Source: Acidobacteriaceae bacterium
GTDB taxonomy: Bacteria; Acidobacteriota; Terriglobia; Terriglobales; Acidobacteriaceae
Assembly: GCA_021323655.1 (NCBI GenBank)
Contig: JAJPKO010000050.1
Location: 1 to 64,000, forward strand
DNA length: 64,000 nt
Direction of reading: 5' to 3'
The position numbers and the translations under genes were made by a program. Positions 1 through 10,000 of the stretch are shown piece after piece. The notes below the pieces were generated by a model. That model saw nothing but the letters and a program-made list of their open reading frames with translations. It was not told where the DNA came from and did not search any database. Position 1 is the first letter of the stretch, and each line of letters opens with the position of its first letter.

Positions 1-133
1 CAGGCAAACCCTCAACCAGTAGGAGATACCGGGTGCCTGGGCCAATCCAGCCCCTGCGCACCCCGCCCCAAATAAACCGCAACTCCCATCAGCTCAGGAC
101 TTTACCAGCAAACCAGGGGGTACTCAAAGCACA
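1..133. other. left-edge sequence without a recognisable gene
   Basis: The first 133 bases follow the stop codon of the minus-strand methyltransferase. I see no convincing reading frame, RNA gene or terminator here. Confidence 0.4.
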
Positions 134-1395
134 CTACTCAACGCGACAAATCAGGCACTTCAGGTACTCCGTCTCCGGAATCGTCAGAATCACAGGATGG
201 TCCTGCGCTGCGCCGCGCCGCTCGATCAATCGCACTCTGCGTCCAGCATCTCCGGCGGCAGCAGCCACCGCTTCCTGAAATTCCGCCAGCGGCACATGGT
301 GTGAGCAGGAACAGGTCACCAGCACGCCGCCCGGACGCAGCATCTTCATCGCGCGCAGATTCAGCTCCTTGTATCCACGCAACGCTCCGTCCACCGCCCG
401 TTTTGATTTGGCAAAGGCAGGCGGATCCAGCACAATCGTGTCAAACATCGTGCCCGATGTGCTCCAGTCCCGCAGAAGATCAAAGGCATTTGCCTCGATC
501 CAGTCCACGCTGCATCCTTTCAGCGCCGCCTCATTCGCCGCCAGGTTTTGCTCCGCCACTTCCAGTGCGGCGCGCGAGACGTCCACTCCCGTCACCTGCC
601 GGCAGCTTCGCGCCAGATGCAGCGCAAATCCCCCCTGATACGTGCATACGTCCAGCGCCTCGCCGAATGCGTAGCGCGCCGCGCCGCATAGTTCTCGCGC
701 TGGTCAAGAAAGGCCCCGGTTTTCTGTCCGGCGTTCGCATCGTAATGGAAAGTAAGTCCGTTCAGCAGAAAGTTGGTCCGGGTCAGCGGGTGCTCCGCAT
801 CTTTGGCAAACAGTGGGGCCGCCGAAGGCGCGCTCATCCGCTCCAGCTCACGAATGCGCGCATCAGGCCGCTCGATAATGCTGGCCGGGCCCAGCTCTTC
901 TCGCAGCACATCCGCAATCACCCTCCGCACAGGCTCGCGATCGTGCGCCCGCGTCAGCAATTGCAGAATGATGAGATCACCGTACTTGTCAGCAATGACT
1001 CCCGGAAGCGCATCCGCCTCGCTGAAGACCAGCCGGCACGCATTCGTCTCCGCACTCAACAGCGGCTTTCGCAAAGCAATAGCGCTCCGCAGGCGCTCCC
1101 GCAGCAGATCCAGCCACTGCGCTTCTTCAATCAGCTCGCTTGAAACCAGCCGCAGCGCAATTTGCGAAGCAGCACTGTAAAGCGCCGTCCCCAGCAGAAT
1201 GCCGCGCTGGTCAGCCACCGCCAGAAGGCTTCCCGCCTCACCCGTGATCTCAACAATGTCCGACTGATACACCCAGACATGCCCGCCGCGAAGCCGGTCC
1301 GCCGCGCGGCGCGACACAATCGCTGCGGAAACATTCATCTCATTTTTTCGATTCGCTTCAGAAGATTTGGGCGCGCGGCGGGACATCTGTTTCAT
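134..1395 (-). CDS. class I SAM-dependent rRNA methyltransferase, RlmI/YccW-like, frameshifted
   Basis: The family methylates a cytosine at C5 in 23S rRNA. The N-terminal part (from MNVSAAIVSRRAADRL, ATG at 1338) is a PUA-like domain, followed by the linker and the GQKTGAFLDQREN motif that opens the Rossmann methyltransferase domain. Directly after QRENYAA the frame is lost. The correct continuation (YAFGEALDVCTYQGGFALH, then VTGVDVSRAAL and the catalytic-type LDPPAFAKSK and TCSCSHH segments) is in another frame and runs to the stop at 134. One base is missing in the GC-rich run at about 674-687. Everything on both sides is intact and family-like, so a sequencing or assembly error is as likely as a real inactivation. 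Starts at 1395, 1386 or 1338 are possible and none has a clear ribosome-binding site. I am confident of the family but not of the exact rRNA target. Confidence 0.8.
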
Positions 1396-1480
1396 CTTCG
1401 CACAAAGAAACTGGCCCTCGAAAAATCCGCATAACACGCCCCTCGTGACCCACCCCATCCTTCCCGGCATATAATCAGAT

Positions 1481-3730
1481 ATGGCAACTGCGCAAAGCGC
1501 GTCGGTCCAGCCCGCGTCACCACCGGCCCCGCACGATCCTTTTGCGCCCCAGTTCAAAAAGCTGATTGCCACCGTCCGCGCCAACCGGCCCAACGACGAC
1601 ACCGAGATCATCCGTAAGGCCTGGGAGTTCTGCCTGGAACACCACAAGGGCCAGAAACGGGCATCCGGCGAACCCTTTGTCCTTCATCCGCTTGAGGTCG
1701 CCATCGTCCTCGCCGAGATGAAGCTCGACTCCACCGCCATTGCCGCCGGCCTCCTGCACGACGCCGTTGAGGACACCCCCGTCACCACCGCCGAAATCTC
1801 CGCGAAATTCGGCGAGCAGGTCGCGCACATCGTCGAAGGCGTCACCAAGATTGACAAAATCCAGTTCGCCAATAAGGAAGACCGCCAGGCCGAGAACGTC
1901 AGAAAAATGCTCCTGGCTATGGTCAGCGACGTCCGCGTCGTCCTCATCAAGCTCGCCGACCGCCTCCACAATATGCGCACGCTCGAGCACCTCCCGCCAG
2001 AAAAGCAGCTGGGAATCGCACGCGAAACACTCGATATCTACGCACCGCTCGCGCACCGTCTGGGCATGGGCAAAGTCCGTGGCGAACTGGAAGACCTTGC
2101 CTTCCGCTACGTGGATCCATACGCCTATCAGCAGGTACAGGATGCCGTTGAGGCCCGCCGCAGCGAAGGCGAACAGTTCCTCACCGGAGTCGAGGCCCTG
2201 CTTCAGGAAAAGCTGCGCGAAAACAACATCAAGGCGCGCATGGAATGGCGCATCAAGCGCCTCTACAGCATCCAGCAGAAGCTCATCAAATCGCGCATTA
2301 ATGTAGACCAGGTCTATGACCTGCTCGCCCTGCGCGTCATTACCAACAGCGTGCAGGACTGCTATGCCGTCTTCGGTTTGATTCACAGCATCTGGCGCCC
2401 CGTTCCCGGCCGCATCAAGGACTTCATCGCCATGCCGCGGCCCAACCTTTATCAGTCGCTGCACACCACCGTCATGGGTGAAGGTGGACACCAGTTCGAA
2501 GTCCAGATCCGCACCGAAGAAATGCACCGCATCGCTGAAGAAGGAATCGCCGCGCACTGGAAATACAAGGACGGGTCACCCATCAGCGCCCGCGACGAGC
2601 AGCGCCTGGCCTGGGTCCGCCAGCTCGTTGAGTGGCAGCGTGAAATGAGCGATCCCAACGAGTTTCTTTCAACGCTCAAAATAGATCTCTATCCCGAAGA
2701 GGTCTACACCTTCACGCCCAAAGGCAAGGTCGTCGTCTTGCCCAAAGATGCAACGCCGCTCGACTTCGCCTACTCCATCCACACAGAAGTAGGCCATTCC
2801 TGCGTCGGGGCCAAGGTCAACGGCCGCATGGTTCCGCTGCGCTCCCGCCTGCGCAATGGAGACATCGTTGAAGTCGTCACCCAGAACGGCCACACGCCAA
2901 GCCGCGACTGGCTCACCTTTGTTAAAAGCTCCCGCGCTCGCAACAAAATCAAGCACTGGCTCAATGAACACCAGCGTGAGCGCGCCATCGAAATCGGCAA
3001 GAAGCTGCTCGAACGCGAGGCCCGCAAGTACAAGGTCTCGCTCTCAAAATTTGAAGAGTCTGATTACGAGCGCGTCGCCAAAGACTACAGCATGGCCACT
3101 CCAAACGACCTTCTGGCCTCTGTCGGCTTCGGCAAATACTCCGCACGTCAGGTTCTGAACCGCCTCGCTCCCGGTTCCACTTCCCAGCAGGCGCCGGAAA
3201 CCGAACCGGCCGTCTCCACCACCGGAGTTTCCGACACGCTCAGACGTGTCTCCCGCGCCAGCGCAGACTCTCTGCAAGTAGAAGGACAGAACGAGCTCCT
3301 CGTCTACCGCGCACGATGCTGCAATCCCATTCGCGGCGAAGAAATCATCGGCTACGTCACCCGCGGTAAAGGTGTCGCCGTCCATGCGCGGAGCTGCCCC
3401 AACGTACAGAACCTTCTCTATGAGTCTGACCGCCGCATCTCGGTCGAGTGGGCACGCACTGCGGATGAAGTACAGGGTCGTAAAACAACCTATCCCGTGC
3501 GCCTCACCGTTTACTGCGATGACCGCGCCGGCATGCTGAAGGAAATGACCGCCGTCATCAGCGATGACAACACCAATATCCGTTCCGTAGATTCCAAGCC
3601 CGGCCCCAACAACGACGCCACCGTCGAGTTCGTAGTAGAAGCAGAAGATGTCCGCCACCTGGATCGCCTCGTTCAGGGGCTCAAGCGTGTCCCCGGTGTC
3701 CGCGACGTGCAGCGCTCCCAAAAGCTGTAG
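1481..3730 (+). CDS. rsh: RelA/SpoT-type bifunctional (p)ppGpp synthetase/hydrolase
   Basis: A 749-residue long RSH enzyme that makes and degrades the stringent-response alarmone (p)ppGpp in the cytosol. Domains in order: HD hydrolase (about 45-200) with the metal-ligand pairs H69 and H93-D94 (LLHDAVEDT); synthetase (about 240-350) with the family segment NLYQSLHTTV and an EVQIRT strand; TGS (about 400-460, YTFTPKGKVVVLPK); a Cys-containing zinc-finger region with YRARCCNPI; and a C-terminal ACT domain (PVRLTVYCDDRAGML). The intact HD box and synthetase motifs suggest a Rel/SpoT-like bifunctional enzyme rather than a hydrolase-dead RelA. Upstream lies the divergent methyltransferase, only 85 bases away. 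The ATG at 1481 lacks a strong Shine-Dalgarno. The first 20 residues are Pro/Ala-rich and probably disordered. Confidence 0.97.
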   Translation: MATAQSASVQPASPPAPHDPFAPQFKKLIATVRANRPNDDTEIIRKAWEFCLEHHKGQKRASGEPFVLHPLEVAIVLAEMKLDSTAIAAGLLHDAVEDTPVTTAEISAKFGEQVAHIVEGVTKIDKIQFANKEDRQAENVRKMLLAMVSDVRVVLIKLADRLHNMRTLEHLPPEKQLGIARETLDIYAPLAHRLGMGKVRGELEDLAFRYVDPYAYQQVQDAVEARRSEGEQFLTGVEALLQEKLRENNIKARMEWRIKRLYSIQQKLIKSRINVDQVYDLLALRVITNSVQDCYAVFGLIHSIWRPVPGRIKDFIAMPRPNLYQSLHTTVMGEGGHQFEVQIRTEEMHRIAEEGIAAHWKYKDGSPISARDEQRLAWVRQLVEWQREMSDPNEFLSTLKIDLYPEEVYTFTPKGKVVVLPKDATPLDFAYSIHTEVGHSCVGAKVNGRMVPLRSRLRNGDIVEVVTQNGHTPSRDWLTFVKSSRARNKIKHWLNEHQRERAIEIGKKLLEREARKYKVSLSKFEESDYERVAKDYSMATPNDLLASVGFGKYSARQVLNRLAPGSTSQQAPETEPAVSTTGVSDTLRRVSRASADSLQVEGQNELLVYRARCCNPIRGEEIIGYVTRGKGVAVHARSCPNVQNLLYESDRRISVEWARTADEVQGRKTTYPVRLTVYCDDRAGMLKEMTAVISDDNTNIRSVDSKPGPNNDATVEFVVEAEDVRHLDRLVQGLKRVPGVRDVQRSQKL

Positions 3731-3753
3731 AAGCTATCAGGTTTGGGTAGAAG

Positions 3754-3773
3754 CATCGGCCTGAAGGCCGATG
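3754..3773 (+). terminator. hairpin after rsh, possible terminator
   Basis: An 8-bp perfect stem CATCGGCC/GGCCGATG with a TGAA tetraloop starts 23 bases after the rsh stop. No run of T follows in either direction, so it is a candidate terminator or mRNA 3'-end stabiliser rather than a proven intrinsic terminator. A second weaker stem (CTTCAA/TTGAAG) lies about 10 bases downstream. Confidence 0.4.
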
Positions 3774-3873
3774 AAAGCTGCTTCAAAAATTGAAGGCCTT
3801 GGCCCCGGATTTCGCTTCAAAACCATATATATGAGGACCGGCTTTCGCAACTCTCCTTCAATGAAACAGCCGC

Positions 3874-4353
3874 CTATATCACATCGTTGAAGGCGCCGCG
3901 GAAAAGCTCGTATTCCGCCTTTTTGTCTTTTTCAAAATAGATAGCGAGGACGTCGAAACGTGTGGAAAGGTCTTTTTGCGGAAGCTGGCGCAGGTAGTGT
4001 CTGGCCAGCCGGCGCAGTGTGCGGCGTTTGTCCTCGTCTACCGCGGCTTCTGCTGTGGCTACATCGCGCGTGGTGCGTGTTTTCACCTCAATAAAACAGA
4101 GCGTGTCACCGTCCCAGCCGATAAGGTCGATGTCCCCGCGCAGATGGGCCGAGCGCCACCCTCGCGCTGTAATGATGTAGCCATGGCGGCGCAGATAAAA
4201 GTATGCGGCGAGTTCACCACGGCGGCCGGTGGCCAGATGCTTCGGGCCTTTGCTGCGTCGCGATGCAGCCAGGACAAATGCTTCCAGCAGTTTGAGACGC
4301 GTACGTTCAAGCACAGGCATCTGCTCCAGATTTTCTCCGAGCGCAGCCCACAC
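3874..4353 (-). CDS. yraN: YraN family (UPF0102) endonuclease-fold protein
   Basis: A 159-residue protein. From about residue 42 it has the hallmarks of UPF0102: GRRGELAAYFYLRRHGY, then a GDIDLIGWDGDTLCFIEVKTR segment, which is the D...ExK core of the restriction-endonuclease-like fold. The last part (VDEDKRRTLRRLARHYL) is also typical. The N-terminal 40 residues extend beyond the usual family start. The next in-frame Met, at residue 12, would still leave an extension. It follows the PLC-like gene by 12 bases on the same strand and is probably the last gene of that transcript. Biochemical function in the family is not settled. Confidence 0.9.
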   Translation of the reverse strand: MWAALGENLEQMPVLERTRLKLLEAFVLAASRRSKGPKHLATGRRGELAAYFYLRRHGYIITARGWRSAHLRGDIDLIGWDGDTLCFIEVKTRTTRDVATAEAAVDEDKRRTLRRLARHYLRQLPQKDLSTRFDVLAIYFEKDKKAEYELFRGAFNDVI

Positions 4354-4365
4354 GCCTGCAGAAAA

Positions 4366-5415
4366 TCACTGTCCGGGGCGCTGCTTCACTACACTTTGGT
4401 GATCCCCTCCGTGCTCACGGATAAATTTGCCAAGAAGCTCATATTGGTCGCTCGCAATGTAGTCCACACCTGCTTCGAGAGCGGCCTTCCAGCGAAGCTC
4501 TGCCGCGCTGAGTGAGCCGAAGTCATACCCGCTGAACCATCCATGGCAGCTCAGGTCCTGCTTGCTGTCTACGCCATCCAGTGTGTAAAAGCGGATCCAC
4601 AGGCCATTCTGATGCGCGTGTTCGACCAGCGCCCGCAGGCGCAGATTGTCCGTCTTTGTCCAGGCCCCGGCGTTGTTCTGGCCGCCCTGCTCTACCACGC
4701 TCCAGGGGTTGTTCCACCAGCGGCGGTAGTTGTTGGCACGCTCAGGTTCAAGGACTTCCGGCGCCGCCATCGGGTCTTTCTCATTGGTATGGGCAGCGCC
4801 AAAGACGAGGATCTGGCCGTCGACAGGAGTTTCGCCGTAGAAGACCTTCTCCTGCGCATCAGACTCACCCGTGAGCACAAGGATAGGGCGCACAATGAGC
4901 GGCTCGATTTTTGATTCGTCTGCGGTGCGCGGAGCGGTGGTAATCCAATCACGATATTCCTTCAGCAATGCCAGCACGGCCCGAAGATGCTCCGGCTCTT
5001 CAGTTTTGAAGTCCAGATTCAGCGTGATGATCGGCCAGTCGCCGCGATTGCCCTCTTTCAGCGCCTTCTCCACAATCGGGCGGACGCGCTCAAAAAAATA
5101 TTGTTTCATCGTCGGCTCGTGCCCACTCATGGGAACGCCGTGCGTCACCACAGACCATGATTTGCCGGTCTTCGGATCGGTGTACCAACCCAGGTCCTGC
5201 TCAATGGCAAGCGGAGTGCCTGCTGACAGGGCGCGGTCTATGCGATCGCTCCACCATTCAAAGTATGGGTAGCAGTTGTGTGCATCCATCACGGAGCGTG
5301 CACCAGGGCGGGCAGCATTCTGCGCATGGAGACTTGAAGTGAAGAGGAGTATTGCAGCCGCAAAAAACAAACCTTTCGCGCCGCGCAGGGTGACAGGATT
5401 TTTTTGCAGGCTCAT
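4366..5415 (-). CDS. secreted PLC-like/GDPD-like phosphodiesterase family protein
   Basis: A 349-residue protein with a clear signal peptide (hydrophobic stretch about 13-28, cleavage near SLHAQ). The mature part starts with DAHNCYPYFEWWSDRIDRAL and continues with TPLAIEQDLGWY, ending with WIRFYTLDG and GVDYIASDQYELLGKF. This layout (an N-terminal H-N pair, an acidic E.D pair, strands of a TIM barrel, and a terminal D..Y segment) matches the PI-PLC-like/glycerophosphodiester phosphodiesterase superfamily, close to the AIM6-like branch. Substrate is unknown. Its start codon overlaps the stop of the upstream PHP gene by four bases (ATGA), so the two are translationally coupled and both are predicted to be exported, which suggests a joint role in extracytoplasmic phosphoester turnover (inference). 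Confidence 0.75.
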   Translation of the reverse strand: MSLQKNPVTLRGAKGLFFAAAILLFTSSLHAQNAARPGARSVMDAHNCYPYFEWWSDRIDRALSAGTPLAIEQDLGWYTDPKTGKSWSVVTHGVPMSGHEPTMKQYFFERVRPIVEKALKEGNRGDWPIITLNLDFKTEEPEHLRAVLALLKEYRDWITTAPRTADESKIEPLIVRPILVLTGESDAQEKVFYGETPVDGQILVFGAAHTNEKDPMAAPEVLEPERANNYRRWWNNPWSVVEQGGQNNAGAWTKTDNLRLRALVEHAHQNGLWIRFYTLDGVDSKQDLSCHGWFSGYDFGSLSAAELRWKAALEAGVDYIASDQYELLGKFIREHGGDHQSVVKQRPGQ

Positions 5416-6893
5416 TTGTTTTCCGAGTAGTTCAGGTAGATGGGGTTCCCCAGCAAAATCAGCTTGCCCTCCGGCGTAATCACGTCGGGGCGCAACCAGT
5501 GCTTTTTGCCGTCAGCAGGAAAGACAAGCGTCACTGCCTGCTCATGTTTCGCAAGGCTCGCGGTGAGCGAGTCTACCGGTTTCCCGTCGAGCAGGAAGCG
5601 GAGGCGCAGGCCCTCACAGGCAGTAACGTGCGCCATGATTTCAATTTTCGAATTTTCCGGAGCGGCCAGAGTATCGCCCATCATTGCCTTAGCGCTGCCG
5701 TCTTCGGCGGAAATATCAAGCAGGCGATCGCGCGAGGCGCTGAGGTCAATAAAAACGTGGCCCTTGCGAATCGCATCGAGCAGCGAATGCACAGAGAGGT
5801 CATCGGCATAGACAACTGTAGTTGGGCTGCCAATGGCATTTTTTGAGCCTGGCGGCAGCTGCGCGTTGTGATTATCGCTACCCCCAATGGCCGTTACGCG
5901 CAAACCTTGTTTCAGGTATCGTTCCCAGAAGCCCACACTGGAGTGCGGACCATATTCATCGCCGCCATTGACGGCTTCCATCACGTGAATGAGATGCGGG
6001 TTGGTGGGCTGCTTCGGTGTCCATCCGCACCCCATGCACTCCTCTCCGGTTGGCGCATTGGGGTGATTAATAGAGAGGACGGCCCCCATCTTCTCTGCGC
6101 GCTCAAAGAGGGATTGCGCTGTGGTGGTGTCCCCCACGCGGAAATCGAAAAACTGCGTGGGCCCAAAAAGATTGGCGTGCCCCCAGAATGTGGTGATCTC
6201 GCGCCCGGGAATAAAGAGCAGCTTGTCAAAATAGGGTTGCAGTTCGCGCAGGGCATCGTAATGCGAGTCCGTGTTGTGGTCGGTTACGGCGATGAAGTCC
6301 AGTCCGCGCCCACTTGCAGCTTCTGCCGTAAGGAAGACCGGGCATGGGACCCTGCGGCCGCCCTGGCTCGTGCAGCTCCCGTCGCTGTGCCCGGTGTGCA
6401 TGTGCAGGTCGCCACGAAACCACGCAGGGCCGCTGCGCAACGGCTGGTCAGTGAATGAGCCGACACCATCGCTCCGAGTGAAGAAAATTTCCGCGTCGTA
6501 TTGCGAAGTCACGCCGGGACGAATGTTCGGGACGCCGATAATGAGCTTCCATGTTCCGGGAACGATCGGGCCAGGCAGATACGACAGGGTAGCGTTGGTC
6601 TCGCTGATCGTAAACGTGCTCTTATTCCCCCCGCTCCATCCGCGAAAACGCCCGGGATCGAAGATTCCCAGATCGAGGGTAGTGTGCTGTTCGCGTCCCG
6701 TGTAGTGAAATGTAACCGTTATGGATACAACTCCACGGGGAACATCGAAGGGCGCCATCACATAAGTATTATTTTGATTGCCGGAAATGGTGCCGTGCAG
6801 CGTGATGTCTGGTTTAGCCGAAGATTGCCCGTATGAAGTTGCCGCGAGCAGAGTGCAACCGAGAGCGGCGAGGGCGAAGCGTTTGATCATCAT
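5412..6893 (-). CDS. CehA/McbA family metallohydrolase, PHP domain, exported
   Basis: A 493-residue protein starting at the ATG pair at 6893/6890 (MMIKRF), which gives a normal signal peptide ending near ATSYGQ. An N-terminal beta-sandwich of about 130 residues (HGTISGNQNNTYVM ... FFTRSDG) precedes a PHP domain that begins with the metal-binding RGDLHMHTGHSDG. It continues with GLDFIAVTDHNT, FIPGREITTFWGHANL, SINHPN and IGGSDNHN, which are the successive metal ligands of the PHP fold. CehA/McbA members hydrolyse aryl esters or phosphoesters; the substrate here is unknown. It is coupled by a 4-base overlap to the downstream PLC-like gene. No Shine-Dalgarno is visible. Confidence 0.88.
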   Translation of the reverse strand: MMIKRFALAALGCTLLAATSYGQSSAKPDITLHGTISGNQNNTYVMAPFDVPRGVVSITVTFHYTGREQHTTLDLGIFDPGRFRGWSGGNKSTFTISETNATLSYLPGPIVPGTWKLIIGVPNIRPGVTSQYDAEIFFTRSDGVGSFTDQPLRSGPAWFRGDLHMHTGHSDGSCTSQGGRRVPCPVFLTAEAASGRGLDFIAVTDHNTDSHYDALRELQPYFDKLLFIPGREITTFWGHANLFGPTQFFDFRVGDTTTAQSLFERAEKMGAVLSINHPNAPTGEECMGCGWTPKQPTNPHLIHVMEAVNGGDEYGPHSSVGFWERYLKQGLRVTAIGGSDNHNAQLPPGSKNAIGSPTTVVYADDLSVHSLLDAIRKGHVFIDLSASRDRLLDISAEDGSAKAMMGDTLAAPENSKIEIMAHVTACEGLRLRFLLDGKPVDSLTASLAKHEQAVTLVFPADGKKHWLRPDVITPEGKLILLGNPIYLNYSENK

Positions 6894-7003
6894 CAGGAAG
6901 AAACAATTGTAATCAAAATGAATTGTCATCGAGGCGCAGGCGAAGGACCTGTTGTTTTTACACTTTGGTCTGCTCTCAGGGGCCAGGAACTCGCTCGGTG
7001 GGC

Positions 7004-7031
7004 ACCTACGTCTCGATCTCGAGACGTAGGT
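7004..7031. terminator. near-perfect 28-bp palindrome between receptor gene and PHP gene
   Basis: ACCTACGTCTCGA pairs with TCGAGACGTAGGT: 13 matched base pairs around a 2-base centre. It lies about 40 bases past the stop of the minus-strand receptor gene (7071) and upstream of the PHP gene (start 6893). There is no T-tract on either strand, so a terminator role is only one possibility; a dimeric protein-binding site would also fit. Confidence 0.4.
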
Positions 7032-7070
7032 TTGCAGCACCTTCCGCTACTATCATGCCTGTGGAGTCTA

Positions 7071-10000
7071 CTAGAACGATAACCGCAGCGCGAACTGCAT
7101 CACGCGTGGATCACCGGAGAGCGATGTAATCTGCCCTGCCGATCCACTGGTGATGTTCGTGCCAGGCTGCCCGAACTCCGGCGTATTGGTTACGTTGAAG
7201 ACCTCCCAGCGGGCCTCAATATTGAACCGCTCGATCGGGATTTCGCGCATCAGTGCTGCGTCAAACACATTGATGTGCGGGCCAATGAGCGTGTTGCGTC
7301 CACTGTTGCCAAACTGGCCCGAAGGCGGCGCGGCATAGGCATCCGTCAGGTTTGAGGCCATCTGTTTGCAGGCACTGTTTTTCGAGATGTAGTACCAGCA
7401 TGCAGGGTCGCCCACGATATGCGGCTTGCCTACAACAAACGGCGTGGCTACAGCAAAGCCATACGGATCAAGCGCATTGGCCAGGGTACCACCCGAATTT
7501 ACAGTAAACGGATGCCCCGAGTAGAACGTGTACACACCCGAAGTGCGAAAGTCCCCAAGGATCCATGAGAGCGGCCCATGGTTCAACATGGTTTTGCCAT
7601 GACCGAAAGGCAGCTCATAAACATAGCTCAGCGAAACTCGATTGCGAATGTCGAAATCGCTGTTTCCATACCACATCGAAGGATTGCGTCCATTCGGCGC
7701 GTCGCCGGAATTGCTTTCCAGCTCTTCCGGAACATCATCCAGACTGTGCGAATAGGTGTACGCGGCCTGGAAGCTCAGCCCGTTTTGAAAGTGACGATTG
7801 AGGCTGGCCTGAAGGCCGTTGTAATTGCCATAGCCAATCGCATCGGTGTACTCAATTTGTCCAAAGTTCGGGTACGGAACCACCGGCACGGTCTGTCCGG
7901 CACTGTTCTTTGTGTACTGCACCGCATTGCCCATAATCAGCGGCTGGTTGTAATCGCGGATGATGTCAAGATGCGTGGACTTGGTACCGACATAATCCAC
8001 CTCGGCGGTCCAGGCTGCACCGATGGCTCGCTGAATGCCGAAGCTCCACTGCTGCACATACGGCGTTGGATCATTCGGGTTCATCGAGCGGATGTGAAAG
8101 GCCGTAAGATTGCTCAGGTTGATGGTAGAAGGATCAAGGTAATTCGAGGGAAAGCCCTGCTGCGCAATCATGACTGGAGTCGTAGAAGTAGATGCTGCCG
8201 ATTGCGTCTTGTTGATCAGGAATGGCGGGTTCAGCGAGAGCTGGTCCTCACTCCCATAGCGCTCAAATACGGTGTAGTAGATGCCGTATCCACCGCGTAC
8301 AACGGTCTTCTGGTCAGGCGAGTAGGCAAAGCCAATACGCGGACCAAAGTTCTTGTAGTTCGGGTGGACCAGGGCGCGCGACTTCAGTCCGCCGGAGCGT
8401 GCGAACACCAGGGCGCCAGCAGCGGGATCGAAGTTGGCCATCTGGTCTTTTGCATTCAGCGCGGGCGTGGCAAACTCATAGCGCAGGCCCAGATTGAGCG
8501 TGACCTTTGGCGTGACCTTCCAGTCATCTTCAAAGAAGCCGGAGAGCATCCACAGGCGCTGGTCCACAAAGTGCACATTGGTCAGCTGGTTGGACTGCAC
8601 AAGCCCTAGCAGGCCATCAGCATAAGGAAAGCCCGTGTTGGAAACGCACTGGCTGGACGCATTCCGCTGGCAGGTGAACTGCCCATTGAACGTGAGATCG
8701 CCGCGCATTCCCGGCTCATCCTGAAACAGGTTACGCATCGGCAAATAGAGCGAAGCGCCAACTTTGAACGTGTGCGTACCGTGCGTAAGTGAAAGCGTGT
8801 CGTTGTATTGGAACTGCTGCGGCACCTGCTGCTTGGGCAAAAAATCCGGTGAGCCGAGAAACGCTCCAATGGATCCGCTAAAATTGGTCAGCGGCACGCC
8901 GCCGCCCACAGCAGGATTAATCGGAATGCCGGGAACAAAGTTGCCAGCATACTGCGTCAGCGCAAATGGGTCCTGCTCAGCAAAAGCATAGTTGCGTACC
9001 CATCCAAATCGGAAATCGTTCACCAGGCTGGGGCTGAAGATACGTGTCCAGCCAATAACCAGGCTATGGTTCTTGAGCTTCTGGCGCCCCCATGCCGATG
9101 TGCTGCTGCCGTCGGCAAGCCCGCCCAGGTAACCTGGGATAAAGCGAAAACGGTTGGAGTAGTTATAGCGCGCAAAAACCGTATCGTTAGAAGAAGGCGT
9201 CCAGTCCACGCGCCCGTCATAGCTGTCTGTGTTGTCCTGCGCAAGCGCGTTACGGAAGTAGTTATTGGTCTCAGGCGTCAGCCCATTCACAGTAACATTG
9301 GGTTGCGGGAAGAGCGCGATCAGTTTAGCCACCGCAGGGTCAATACGCGTGGAAGGGATCTGGTTATTCGCAAATGGCAGTCCGGTCTGTGGATCATAAA
9401 TGGTGGGATACTTGATGCCCACCAACGCGCTGGTTGCCGGGCTAAAGTCGCCAATACGCTCATTCGGCAACGGCACAGTAGAGGTACGCGTCACGCCTTG
9501 CTTAATGCGCGTGCCCTCATAGTTAAAGAAGCCGAACAGCTTGTTCTTGATGAACGGCCCGCCAAGGCTCCCCCCAAACTGGTTCTGATTATTTTCCGGC
9601 TTACGTTGGCCGTGCTGCTTGGTAAAGAAGTCCGTCGCGTCAAAGTACTGGTTGCGTACATATTCATAAGCAAGACCGTGAATTTCATTCGTCCCGCTCC
9701 TGGTGTTCACGGAGACCACCGCTCCGGGCGACCGCCCATACTCAGCCGAGTAAGGATTGGTAATGATGTTGAATTCCGCAATCACGTCTACAGACGGATG
9801 CGCAGCCTCAGTGCTCAGCTCCTGCACGTTTTCTGAAAAAGTGTTGTTATCAATGCCATCCAGAATGAAGTTGTTCTGCAGCGAGTGCACGCCATTCACG
9901 TTGAAGTCGCCAACGCGGCCTGCGGAAGTAGCGCCGCTCTGCTGTGTGAAGCGTGAAATCTGCACGCCAGGCACTGTGCGCAGCAGGTCGTCCCAGTTCC

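Noticed and set aside
1517-2557. 346-codon open frame on the minus strand
   Set aside because: Antisense to the conserved HD/synthetase part of Rsh; long because of codon bias, with no family-like motif.
7578-8609. 343-codon open frame on the plus strand
   Set aside because: Lies wholly inside the receptor gene on the opposite strand, with low-quality composition.
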